This document shows positions 20,602 through 31,570 of a stretch of DNA of 43,653 nucleotides, one piece after another. The translations under genes and the position numbers were made by a program. The notes under the pieces were generated by a model. That model made no database searches. It worked only from the letters and a program-made list of their open reading frames with translations, and was not told where the DNA came from. Every line of letters starts with the position of its first letter. Position 1 is the stretch's first letter. The stretch comes from Parachlorella kessleri (Eukaryota > Chlorophyta > Trebouxiophyceae > Chlorellales > Chlorellaceae): NCBI GenBank assembly GCA_001598975.1, contig BBXU01000241.1, positions 1 through 43,653 of the forward strand, in the 5' to 3' direction.

Positions 20602-23600
20602 TTAGCCTTCTTCCTGGCTCCTCCTAGGGGCCTGCTGGGGCTCTCCTTCTTGCTCCCCAGGTTGCAGTCTTTGCTGCTGCTGCTGCTCTTGCGGTTGCTG
20701 CGGCTTGCCCTGCCTGCCAGCGGCTCTGAAGACGGCAGCTGAGCAGGTGAAGCCATGGAGGTATGTCGCAGCACCCACCTGGCCGATCTCACCGTTGCAG
20801 AAAAACCCAGAGCTGCATGGACATCAACAAGCGACCCACGTGCATCAAAAATAACTCTCCATCTCTTCGGGGTTAACAACATGTGCATGTGTACTGTTGC
20901 GAAGGCAGTCCCAAAGTAAAGCAGCTTCCAGGCCGACCAGCTTCCTCCCACGGCCCTGCCTCCCCCCATCCGTTACTTGGCCATCAGTAAAAACCAGTCA
21001 GGAACCATGCACCTCCTACTTGCTCCCCTCTCCACCCCTGAATCACAAGCCGGCACATAACAGCTCAACTACGAACAGCACTTTCTACAAAAACCAACCT
21101 GCATTGGCGCAGAGCCCCGCCCTGACATTCGCCCTCCTGCCCCATGAAGCGTCCCATGCATGGCACTTCAGACCCACCATGTAACCTCATTACCTTGGCA
21201 CGGGAGCATACTCCGCAAGCGTCCTGCTGTCGAAGTGGGGCACCCGGTACAGCCCCCGCCCCCTGCCATTGCACGTGAAGATGAGGCAGCCGAGAGGGGG
21301 AGGCAGGGGGTCGCCGGCTAGGGACGCTGTCAGTTCTCGCTTCTTCAAGTCCACCCCGTGACTCACTAGGTCGTGCATGGCCCCTTGTCTGCGGGGTAGA
21401 TTTGAAGGAACAATGACAGCTCAGAGGGCCGGGTCGTCGGTGCCTTGCCAAGCCATGCAAATCTCCAGAGTTCATCGCAATAGCAGAGTGGCCGCACGGG
21501 TTGACAAACACACTGACAGAGAGGTTGCCCGGGCCGTTGAAAGCAGGCAAGCAGGTATCCAAAGTTCCCAACAGCCGTACACTGCCTTGCAGCAAGGAAA
21601 GCTCACCTGTCACGCACAACAAATCGCAGCCTCTGCCCCACCCTCACCACATCCCCAATCATCAGCGCCCCACTATTGGCGTCCATCCCCATAAGCTGAC
21701 GAACCTGCACCAGCCCGGTTGCCGACACATCATCTAGAGCTAACAATTTAAAGCCTTGGCCAGCACAACTCCCCCTACCTCTCCTCTGTTTGCATTCCCT
21801 GCCACTATCAAGGAACAAATCTGCACATGCAAGCCAGTACGCCAGGCCCAGCTTTGGTCTAGTGACAACCAAGACACTCATAGTTGGTCATGCCACTGAC
21901 TTTAACAGTCCAAGGTTGCCACCACCCGCCGAGTGTGCAAAGCTGCCAGCTCCAAGGAAATTAGCTGGGGATTTGAATGTCCCACTCACCAGAAAGTCTC
22001 CAGGCGACAGATCCCCCACCGGCTTGAAGTCATCCGGCACTAGGCCCACCATCAAGTTGCGGGCAGCAGACTCCCTGCACATAGAGCCAGCAATATGGTA
22101 GCGCGGAAACCCCCCGCTGCAGCCCGCTGCTTGTTGGGTACAGACAAGGAACTTGCTGCCCCCGGCGGATCCACACCTACACATGCAACCATACCTCCGC
22201 GGGAATGTACCTTACCCCCGGCAAATGGGGCTGGCCCAGAATACTACCGCCCACCCGAACTGACACACAAGCACACACGCACGCACACGGACTCCCCACC
22301 ACCGCCCCCACCCACACACCACCACACACCACCATCAGCCACATACCACACCATCACCACCATCGCACACGCACCTCTCGGCCTCTGGGAGCGCTGACAG
22401 CTCCCGCTTCACCACCTCCAGCGGCGCCACCCCCTGCCTGCCCCTGCCGCGCCCGCTGCCGCTGCCGCCGGCGCCGCTGCCGCCGGCGCCGCTGCCCTCT
22501 GGCACCACCTCCAGCACGAGGCTGCGGTGGGCCTTAGACACGCTGTAGACTTGGTCCCCCAGGGGGCGGCAGCCCTGGGCAACTAGAGTGTCCATGACCA
22601 GGGGGCCTTGCAAGGCAAGGCCCACAAGGCCTGCAGGCTTAAAGCCATTGGAAGTTCCCTGCGAGCACACAAGGCGGCTTTTGAAGTTGTATCTCGACCA
22701 TGGCAGGAGAGCAGGGCGCACGATGCAAGCCCTCAGCGAGGTGCCGCGCGGCAGCTGTCATTGTGTAGAGTGTAGGTAATAGCATGCAGCAATGGCAGAG
22801 CAGGCTGCCAGGCTGCGAGCCTTGGCAAGGTCGTTTCACTGCTGACCCTCAGCACAGGTCAACGAGCGTAAACCGAGTGATGATGATGATTCGCGGCACC
22901 TGGGGGTCGTCTGCTGCACTCCAGGCCCACAGGGCACGTGGCGAGTTCATGGACGCGCTGCTATTGAGCCCTCCAGCCTTGCGGGCTGCACAGCCAGTGG
23001 GGAGGGCGCACAAGGAAGTGTTAAAGCAAAGCGTTCTTGCAGGCAGGACAGATAGACTCACACACCCAAGGACCAGCCGAGACCCCGAGCTGAACAGGCC
23101 ATGGCTTTGCACCCAGGCGGTATCAACTAGCTGCCCTGCAAGTGGCACCCGCCCCGCCAACCTGCCACAGGGCCAAGGTTAGCACCAAGAGAGGTCTCCA
23201 AGAGAGCTGCTGCGAACCTGTGGGGTAAGCGTAGTCAAGCCCCGCTAAGAGGTCCATCACTCCTCCAAAGGCAGCATCTCCAAGCAGGATGAAGTTAGTC
23301 TCGGTCCCTTCGACAGGCTCCATGCCAGTGCGCTTGTACCATGCCGAAGGCGGGGCATCTACACCACAGGGGTAAGAGGAGCACTGCCGGCCCTGCTCTA
23401 TAATCCTTTCAAACTAGTATGGTAGTGCCTGTTGCCATGGCTGGCAGGTACTGCACCATCAGCGGACAGTGTACCAGGATCCCGAGGATAACACGTCTCA
23501 CTTGCACGCAACTGCGACAGCTTGCAGCGCGACACAGAAGGCTGTGCACTTCCGCACCTGCATCTGGTAAGGTGATGGGGCTGACATGGAAAGTCTTCAG

Positions 23601-24377
23601 TAGTACCCCAGGCAGGCTTGCTAATGTGATGCTGAGTGCAGGGTGCTGCTCCCATTCTTCTGGTGCCCCGCGATGCATGCCAAGCACACCAAAGCCCTGC
23701 ATGAAGAGCAGCAAGATGCAGGAGCTGACCTGCGAAGCGGCTGCGATGCTTTCAATGTGCCTGGGCGGAGCCTGGAGCAGGACTTGCAATTGCAAAGGTT
23801 GCTATGCACGCGCATCAGCTTTTGCAGGGAAGGTACTGGTGACTGGACCCTTCACAGGCTTTCAGAAAGCCTTATAAGATACAAGCATGGAGAGGGAACA
23901 AATGCTGTGCAGCCGGTCCAGGAACAGGCAGCTTACCGAGCAGCCAACAGCGTGCTGCAGCGATGGCACCTTCTCGCGCAGGAGGGGCAGCACCCTCTCA
24001 TAGTGGCTTTGGTAGCTTGAAGAGATGAAGATGAAGGCCACTTGGGGAGCGCTGTCGGCCGGCCAGGCACCATCACTGAGCGCCTCCCTCACACACTCTG
24101 CAAGTGCGTCTTCCAGGCTAACATCTGCTTTGCTACACACTGCTGAGCTCCACTGAGACGAGACGCCCGACTCGTCGGGTGGTGAACTGGCCGAGGTGTG
24201 AGCCGAGGCCTCGGCGAGCAAGCTGTGCCGGGATGGCTGACGTCGGTCGCTGCGCCACAGTGAATATGATCTGCGACGGGAGGTCAGACCCTTGAAGGGC
24301 AGGAGGGCACCACGGACGAGGCACCATGAGCTAACATGAGAGGGTGTTAACCCCAACCGCGACAATTGTGAATTCAT
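20602..24377 (-). CDS. FIST N- and C-domain sensor protein
   Basis: Exons (minus strand): 23937-24377, 23558-23696, 23218-23358, 22900-22985, 22375-22658, 21990-22074, 21607-21704, 21194-21388, 20602-20812, giving about 559 residues with all phases closing. The FIST_N part includes QVAFIFISSSYQSHYERVLP, HAVGCS (about 142-147), GVLGMHRG, TNFILLGDAAFGGVMDLLAG, and LVGLALQGPLVMDTLVAQGC. FIST_C includes GDFLVRQLMGMD, GCLIFTCNGRGRGLY and, in the last exon, SGFFCNGEIGQVGAATYLHG. FIST is a sensory domain of bacterial signalling proteins and of eukaryotic F-box proteins such as FBXO22, thought to bind small ligands. No F-box is visible here. The first 60 or so residues are rich in Ser, Arg and hydrophobics with few acids, consistent with an organelle-targeting peptide (inference). 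A Gly/Ser/Arg insert sits near residue 330 and a Gln-rich tail follows the last domain. Confidence 0.88.
22264..22372. repeat. CA/CCA-rich low-complexity intron tract
   Basis: FIST intron 5 contains a long run of CA, CAC and CCA words on the plus strand. On the transcribed strand this is a GT/GGT-rich tract directly after the donor at 22374. Confidence 0.8.
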
Positions 24378-24953
24378 ACTATTAAGATGCCATCAGTGAT
24401 CTTGATTGCCCTTTAGGCAGAAGGAAGAAAACACTCGTCGGCTAGTCACCATGACTACAGCGCGCCCGAGGCGGAAGATAAAGCAGTCTATGCGGACTCC
24501 CCACCAGACCAAGGGTTAGCTACAGAGGTAATGCCACGAAGACATCTCGCAGTGCGATATCAACCATGTTCTTTAGTCACCCCGTATAAAGATGTATGAA
24601 GATACAGCACACGAGCCTTGCACATATTGCGTTTCTCTCTCTTGAGCCAAATGCGGCGCAGGCAGGATGTAAGCCTCCATATTTGCTTCGTCTCTGAAAA
24701 ATTACATAACAAAAACTCAAACATGGAGCTGGTGCCCTCAACTAGCACTGGCGAGGCACATCAACCCCAATATAGCTAGAATAACAGCCAGGGACCAGGT
24801 ATAGAGGGCACACCGGTACGAGAAATGTAGGGTTTGCACGTTCCACACTAGAGGCAGACGTGGCACATGGAGTGCCATGACAGTGGGCAGCAGCAGCTCA
24901 CCAACATGATCCTTGATACCATGTGACACCTTACACACTTTCTCAGCTGATAT
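24378..24953. other. Intergenic region between FIST 5' end and EBP2 3' end
   Basis: About 575 bases between two minus-strand genes. On the minus strand a TGTAA (plus 24931-24935) lies some 20 bases past the EBP2 stop and may be its polyadenylation signal. The FIST promoter should lie near 24380-24600. I see nothing else. Confidence 0.5.
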
Positions 24954-27900
24954 TTAGCGCTTGCCCCTCCCCCTGCCTGCTTGTCGGGCCTGCTTGCCCG
25001 GCCTGTTGGGCTTGCCGCCCCTGCCGCCGGCGGCCCCCCTGCCGCCGCCGCCCCTGCCGCCGCCCCTGCCTCTGCTGCCGCCCCTGCCACCGCCGCCACG
25101 TCCGCCGCCGCGTCCGCCTGCCAGGCAAGAGGAAAAGCAAGCCTGGCCTTTGCTCAAAAGCCTCGCCTGATGCGAACGTGGCAGAGAGGAGGCAGGCAAA
25201 GTGAGGCGCACATGGCAGAGAGGGGCCAGGAAACGACTGCGAAGGTGCTGGCCACACTGCTGCAGAGTCAGGTGGTGGTATCGGTAATGCACACAACCCT
25301 TAGAAGCTCACGCAGACCCACAGAAAGGCAGGCATCCCAGTTGACAAATTGTGCTGCTCCCACTGCAGTGCGGCAATGCCTGCCTGCGCACAGAACCACC
25401 ACACCGGGCACAGCGCACCTCTGCCCGCCACCTTGGCGCCGACGCCGTCATCGAAGCGGGAGGGCCTGTAGCCGTCCACATCCGCTGCGGAGGACGCGTC
25501 ATTCTGTTTTCTCAACCGCTTGGGCCCGCCAAAGCCTGCACACACCAAAGGAACACACCTCCCCCCAACATAATGCATCGTGCTGTCTGAATACCCCTAA
25601 AAAGGACATTTCTTATAAAAGAGGGTAGGCAGACTCTGACTGGGCTGTTAAAAGCAACACATGGCAAAATTCAAACACCAAGCTACTGCCCAGTGCCCGC
25701 TTGCCAGTGCCCAGACTGTCTTTACGACTGTAATCCATACAAGACTGTATTACACGGAGACCAGTGCTGAAGTCAGCGGCCTAAGATGTCAAAGGCAGGC
25801 CTAAGCACTACCATAGGACTTGTCCACCGACTATAATGTAATGAGCTAGACTCTGATGACAATGGGTTGTAGAAGCACAACCTGCCCCCCGCACTCACCA
25901 AACTTGGAGTCCCGCTGCTGCCGTTTCTTGCTTTGCTCCCGCGCCTCAAAGCGGTTGCCAGAGGGCGCATCGCGCTTGCGACCCCGCCCCTCCATCCTTT
26001 CAAGCTCCTTGTCAACGTCCAAGTCGCCGGCAAAGCCCTACAAAGGGTGTCAGATAGGCAAGAGGGTGTCAGATAGGCATGGTAAAATGCCAGCTGTGGC
26101 ACATATCCCACATGCCACAGAAGATCAAAGCCACCAGGATGACACTCTCCAAATCCCCCAGCAAAATAAAACATACTCCTTAGTTCCTAATCCTAAATCG
26201 CCACAGAGCTTGAAAATCTGTCCAGCCTTCTGCCAACACCCCAGCTACATTCACGGAAGGCCCCAGAGCTTTTGCCCTGCTCAATCACCTCCCAAACTCT
26301 CACTAACTCCTTCGCTGCTAGGCCACGCCAGCAACTTCCACATCCCATTACATCCCAAGCTGCTGTCTCCCCACCACCGCCGTCTCAGCGTCACCAACTT
26401 GTGCTTCGTTATGCGCTTTCCCAGCTTGGGAGTGCACATATCCCGGGGTGTCCTCCTGCAGCCATACCGCGACCCACCACGGCCCCAGGACTCACCGACT
26501 TCTCGCGCTGCTTCCGCAGCTTGGCCACATCAGTGATGGCCTTCTTTTTGTCCTGCGCCCGCTCCTTCTTGCGCTCCGCTGCCACCTGCTTGCTGAACTT
26601 CTTGGCCTCGCGGTCCTTCTTCCTGCGCAGGCAGAACTCGACAGGGGGTGACTAACGGGCGGCTCCTTGCAAGAATCTGTGCTGAACTTCTTGGCCTTCC
26701 GGTCCTTCTTCCTGCGCAGGCAAACTCGACAGGCATGACTAACCGGTGCAGCTCGTTGCAGGAAACCTGCTTGCTGAACTTTTTGGCCTTACGGTCCCTC
26801 TGCGGGGAAGGTCCTTGCATGCAACCTGCTTGTGGGTCGCTTCCCGTTCCATGTGTAGCCCGTTCCAGTACATGGACACCTGCAGGCGCAGCATGCTATG
26901 GCGACCCCAGCCACCCTCCTCACCGCTGCTCCATCGCCTCTATCTGCCGCTGCTCGTACAGCAGCTGCTCCTTAACCTTGGCCATGTGCTCGTCTGTTTT
27001 CACCTGTGGGCAGCCATAGCAGGTCTCATCTGCTGCGGAACCAGGAGGTGACTGAGGCGGAGGGGCTGGCTGTCTACGCATACCAACTCCCCACTGTCCA
27101 CCTGGGGGGAATTCATTTGGCAAGCTGGGGCTGATCAGCTGCTCCATAAATCAAGAAAAACTAGCACGCGCCCTCCAAGGGTTCTCCTGCACCAGCGGCG
27201 GTTCGAGCAGCACCTTGAGAGGCCACGTGCAAGTGTGCAACAAGTCCTCGGCTAGCCCTGGCTGTGCCTCACCATCTCTGCATAGTAGTCCGGTGGCCGC
27301 TGCCATGCTATACCTGCCTCCTCAAACCGTCCAATTGCTAGCTTGGCTGCTTCCAGAGCCTGGACACATCGACCAAACACAACAGAATAACATGCAGGAG
27401 CGGTAGAGAACCCAAATGGCGTGGCTGTCTATTTGCTAGCCAGCCCAGAAGCACAATGCTGGCAGAAGGCACCAAACTTGCGCTCTCTTGAGTACTGCAA
27501 CTCCTCTCTTTCGAACATCTCCAAATTTCGAGAATATAAACTTGAGAATCTATGTCAAACAGCTGTACAGGTCTCAAGGCTCCTTACTCAGGAGGACCGC
27601 AAGGCAAGGAGGTCAGAAGCAAGTCGCTGTGCTGTTTACTCACGGTACCAACGGTTGTCAGTCCAAGCAGGCTTGCCTGATTGTAAAAAGCCAGCTCCCG
27701 CTCCAGGTCATCATCCACATTCTCGATGTGCACCGGGTTGCTGCTGGTGACGGCCAGCGTCTCTTCCCAGGGCTGCTCCTCAGTCCAGGCAATGTCCTCC
27801 AGCTTGTCGTGCATCACGTCGGCATTATAGATTGCCTCCCGCTTTGCGTCCTTAGCCTCTTGCTCCTTCTGCGCCGCTAGCTCCAAGGCCAGCTCCTGCG

Positions 27901-28042
27901 GCGCGGCAACGCTCAGGTAAGAACCCGGGCTGGCCTCCGTTCAGGTAGCGTTGCATGTCCGCATGCATGTTATGCTTGCCTCATCTTCCGACTGCTCCTC
28001 CTCGCTGCTGAAGTCTTCATTGTCTGAACTATTGTACACCAT
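24954..28042 (-). CDS. EBP2: rRNA-processing protein EBP2
   Basis: Exons (minus strand): 27980-28042, 27677-27895, 27273-27359, 26924-27003, 26496-26622, 25899-26037, 25419-25535, 24954-25117, giving about 331 residues, close to the human length (about 306). The order matches EBP2: an acidic start (MVYNSSDNEDFSSEEEQSED); IYNADVMHDKLEDIAW; VDDDLERELAFYNQ followed by ALEAAKLAIGRFEEAG; RPPDYYAEM; VKTDEHMAKVKEQLL; a Lys/Arg/Glu coiled region; DSKFGFGGPKRLRK; and a GRGGG-rich basic tail (about 278-331). EBP2 acts in the nucleolus in 60S subunit assembly. Introns 1 and 2 both need GC donors (GAG|GCAAGC at 27979 and CAG|GCAAGC at 27676). Intron 2 also has a strong in-frame GTGAGTAA donor 33 bases downstream. 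The RGG-like tail is richer than I expect for the family. Confidence 0.92.
26585..26820. repeat. Three diverged copies of an EBP2 exon-acceptor segment
   Basis: A unit containing GCTGAACTT then TTGGCCT-CGGTCC recurs at 26592, 26681 and 26773, spacing 89 and 92 bases. Read on the minus strand each encodes DR(E/K)AKKFS next to an acceptor. Only the copy at 26592-26622 (exon 5) joins in frame at both ends. The middle copy runs out of frame and the right copy, though it could be spliced from exon 4, cannot join exon 5 in phase. Confidence 0.85.
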
Positions 28043-28249
28043 GGTGCACGACGTTGTAAACTAGAACGGAAGTCAGAGGCCAGAGATAAACAGTTCGTGA
28101 TATCCTGATTGCTCTAAGCTTCCAGGGGCTCGCGCTAGTGGAGCACTTCCGCTCCATGGGCTTGACAGCCTGGCACGCTTCGTGCAAAGCAGGTGAAAGT
28201 TCAGCAAAAGAAAACTGAGCAACCGCAGGTTTCGTTTCTCGGAATCAAT
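28043..28249. promoter_or_regulatory. Shared divergent promoter region, EBP2 / SCI1-like
   Basis: Only 207 bases separate the two start codons, so both promoters and 5' UTRs must lie here. A short inverted repeat (TGGAGC ... GCTCCA, 28139-28156) lies near the middle. No TATA box is obvious. Coordinated expression of the two nuclear or nucleolar proteins is an inference from this arrangement. Confidence 0.6.
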
Positions 28250-31200
28250 ATGGGCAAACGCAAACACTCACGACATGTCAGCGATGAGGATTCTGGTGAT
28301 TCCAGCCAGACATGTGAGAGTTCTGCTTAACCTTCTTCCCTTCCTTGACAGCATCTGTGTAAAATAAAGTGATGTGCAACATCGTCATATACGATTGGGT
28401 CAACTTGAGGAACTGATACATGTTACCTGCAGCAAGCCCAGACACGTCCCCTGAGCGGAAAAGGGGCAAAAAGGAGAAAAAAGAGAAGAAGGATAAACAC
28501 AGAAAGGTGCTGGCAGTCAACTTCTGCATGTCTGGCCCCTCGACTTGCCATGGCGTGCCGCCCAACTTGGTGTATTCCTGGTCTACTGTGAGGTGCTGCT
28601 GTTCAAACTGTTGCAAGTGGAACCTTTACACAGCTACGACATGAAGTGCTGCTGACGTGCAGGAGCATAAGAAGAAGAAGCAGAAGGACAAAGACAAGGA
28701 GCTGTTGAAAGAGGCCAAGAGGTTCCTCAAAGAAAGTGGGTCAGGCTGCCTTACTTGTTCTGCAGCTGCTGCCCATGGTGTTGCAACAATTTCCAATGCG
28801 ACCAAGCATGCATCAGACCCTTCTCCCCTACCATCGTGCCAAAGACGCTCGACTTCGTCGGAAGGTCAAACATGTCCCCCAACCCCACAAGCTTTTATGA
28901 GCCAGAGCTCAACCTTGGCCACAATATTCCCCGCTGTCTACCTCCAGAGCTCAAGCAAGGCGACCCCCAGGCGGCACTGGCAGCTGCCAACATCGCCTCA
29001 GCGAGCGGAAATGCTGGGGACGGGGAGCCAGCACATGCGCCCAATGTGGTGCCTATTACCAGTGATGACTACTTTGCTCGCAACCCCGAATTTTCCGTGT
29101 GGCTGCGGGACACACGACACACGTATTTCAGGTGACAGTGGTGTACAGACGCTGTGCTTCAGCAAGTAGGCCGTTTCTTACTTGCTGGCTGTGGAGCTAG
29201 GTGCACCAGAGGGGGCAGCAGTGGTTGACTTTGTGGGCTGCATCTGGCCTGACAGAGTGGATGGCCAGCCAGGCTTATTTTCAAGTCCCAAAGCTGTGCC
29301 TAGATCGCATGGTCCTTGCCCTGGGAGTGCTCTATCTCGACATCTTGCTCTCGGCTATTAGGTGGCAGGCAAGGCGAACCGAGAGTACGCAGGGGCGTGC
29401 TGGACAGACAGAGTTGTGTGAACTTGTGCTGTAATAGCTTGCCGCTTTGGGCCGCCGTGCAGCGAGTTGAGCTCCGACGATGCCCACAAGCTGTTTGAGG
29501 ACTTTGTCAAGGCCTGGAATGCTGGCAAGCTGGCGTCCAAGTTCTACACGGGCACGGCAGCCAGGGCCACACAGCGGACAGGGTTCAAGTGGAGCATCAA
29601 GGGTGGGTGGGTGTGGGTGGGTGGCGCGGAGATGCCATGCCATGTTGCTGTTGCTTCAAGGGGAAGCTGCCCTGGATTGGAAGCATAGCGGTGAAGGGAC
29701 AGATAGTGTGTATGTGTGTGTGTGTGTGTGTGTGGTGGTGTGTGTGTGTGGGGGGGGGGGCTGTCAGCATATATTTGTTGTACCCTTTCCTTTGCAGCTG
29801 TTGTGCATGCCGTGTTCTGCGAATCGGCGCCTGTGTGCACAGCAGTGGACGGCGCAATGGTGGTCTTCCCATGCTAGTAACGTGTCCATGGGCATGTCTG
29901 TGCAGGCGGGACAGGGCAGGCTGACCAGAGCAGCCTGGGGATGGCGGCAGCACTGGCGGATGACATAAACCTCAAGGAGGAGGAGGTAAGCCCGGCAAGC
30001 AGCGTGTTGGAAGTGTTGCGCAGTGTGTCTGGAGTGCCCAACCTCCTGTCACTTGAGAACTCATCACCAGCTTCAGGCAGCAGTTACGGCAGAAGTGGCA
30101 GCCCGGCTCGGTGTTCCTCACCATGCCTTGTGAGCATGCAACCTATGCATGCTCACTCCCAACACCTTTCTAATCAGTCCAGAGGTCAGACTGTGTTTAC
30201 CCACTAGCCCGCTCGCTCGTTGGACGCATTTAGAGGCAAGCCATGTCTCCTCCCACATGATTTCTACAGAAGGCTGCAGCCAAGGAGGACCGTAAGCGGC
30301 AGCGGCAGGACGACAAGGAGTGGCTGGATGAGATGCTGCCGAAAGCTACGGGCAGGTAGGGGTCTTGCCTTGCTGGCACATATGGAAGGCAGATACTGTT
30401 TTGCACGTGCATGCACCCACTTGGAATTGAGGTGTGGGGACATGTTAGATGTCGCTGTGCAGCATGGAAGGCAGATGCTGCCGAAAGCCACTGGCAGGTA
30501 GGTGCCGTTGCCTTGCTGGCGCAACTGGATTGAAACTGAGGGGTGCAAAAGCCCCTACTAAAAGCCATCGAAGGGACATCGCAGAAGAGATAGTCAGCAT
30601 GAGAGTGACGTGGGCTTGTCTGCCTAGGGTACTATTAGGAACTGGGGATAATGCATGTGCAGGATTGAAGTGGAACTCAAATTTGTGATGCATTTTGCCA
30701 GCTTCCTACCGTCTTCCTCGGATGGCCTTCCTTGGAATGAGTCTTGGTTTATGGAAAGGTTGCGTATCTGGGTGACGGCTCGCCATAGCTGACCAGAGCG
30801 ACTGCCCCACACCATCTTGTGACCTAGCAGGGAGGCGCTGATAGAGAAGAAGGCGGCTCGAAGGGAGGCTGCCAAGGCCCGCGAGGACTCTCCAGAGCTG
30901 ATGCGCGTCACTGGAGGGGGCGACGTGATGGGTGGGGACGACTCATTTGCAGCTGCCAGGGCCAGGTGGGGCTGAAGTTATGCATCATACTCGCGGGATA
31001 GACATACAGATTGGGGTATGGGTTACAATTGGCATCCTGCAATAGTGACTTTTGGGAGTTCGAAGCCCGCCCGCTCAGCTGGGACTCACTGGTAGCGGCT
31101 GGACCAAACGATGGGGACATTGCCTCCGAAGTGCCCTGGTGCCCAGCCTGGCAGGACTGAGTTGTCTTGGGTCTGAGCAGCAAAGCTCAAGATCAGGAGC

Positions 31201-31570
31201 GACCCCGGCTGGGCCGTCACAGTCCTGGTGGAGCCGCATCTCCAACATGAAACACCAGCAGGGTTCCTGCTCTGCCTCTTGCCGCGGCAGGGATGCTCGG
31301 CTAGCAACGGAGCTGAAGGCCTTGCGCCGCCCTTCAAACACCCCCGATGTATCTGACCTCCACATAGATCATCAAGAGCTTTGCTACCATGTGGCCATGA
31401 GCGATCGCAGGGAGGCGCGGCGGACGGACTGGCGGTCCCGGCAGGCGGTCGCCCGGCAGGAGGCCACGCAAGCCAGGCTGGCGCAGGCGCAGGCGCAAGA
31501 GGATGCCAAGCTGGATAAGTTCAGGGCGCTGCTGGCGCAAGGGCCGCTGCAGATAGCCAAGCGGCAGTAG
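28250..31570 (+). CDS. SCI1-like nuclear protein (style cell-cycle inhibitor 1 family)
   Basis: Exons: 28250-28313, 28433-28506, 28663-28735, 28948-29131, 29463-29602, 29906-29985, 30270-30355, 30831-30965, 31411-31570, giving about 331 residues with all phases closing. The N-terminus is short, basic and Lys-rich (GKRKHSRH, then ERKRGKKEKKEKKDKHRK), as expected for nuclear import. The core matches the SCI1 family: ITSDDYFARNPEFSVWLRD, then SSDDAHKLFEDFVKAWNAGK, KWSIK, DEMLPKATGR, IEKKAARREAAKAR, and a charged coiled C-terminus. In tobacco SCI1 is a nucleolar and nuclear protein that restrains cell proliferation; in an alga the role is unknown. A TGTAA at 31636-31640 lies 66 bases past the stop and may direct polyadenylation. 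Exon 3 to 4 joining (28735/28948) is the least certain step. Confidence 0.85.
29706..29760. repeat. (GT)n tract ending in a G run
   Basis: About 45 bases of TG/GTG repeats followed by about 11 G lie in intron 5 of the SCI1-like gene. Such tracts are prone to length variation and sequencing error. Confidence 0.9.
30331..30550 (+). repeat. Two-copy duplication of the SCI1-like exon 7 end
   Basis: AGATGCTGCCGAAAGC begins at 30331 (exon 7) and again at 30473 (intron 7), 142 bases apart. Both copies continue through CAGGTAGG, TTGCCTTGCTGGC and a region ending in GAGG. The second copy keeps an AG|GTAGGT donor, but no in-frame use of it is evident. Confidence 0.85.

Noticed and set aside
20568..20969. 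133-residue minus-strand ORF with a Ser/Lys-rich tail
   Set aside because: It is the wrong frame of the last FIST exon. The shifted frame gives the conserved GFFCNGEIG ending.
24981..25628. 215-residue plus-strand ORF rich in Pro and Ala
   Set aside because: Shadow of the RGG-rich last exon of EBP2 on the other strand.
25856..26536. 226-residue plus-strand ORF
   Set aside because: It lies opposite EBP2 exons 5 and 6 and an intron, and shows no family resemblance.
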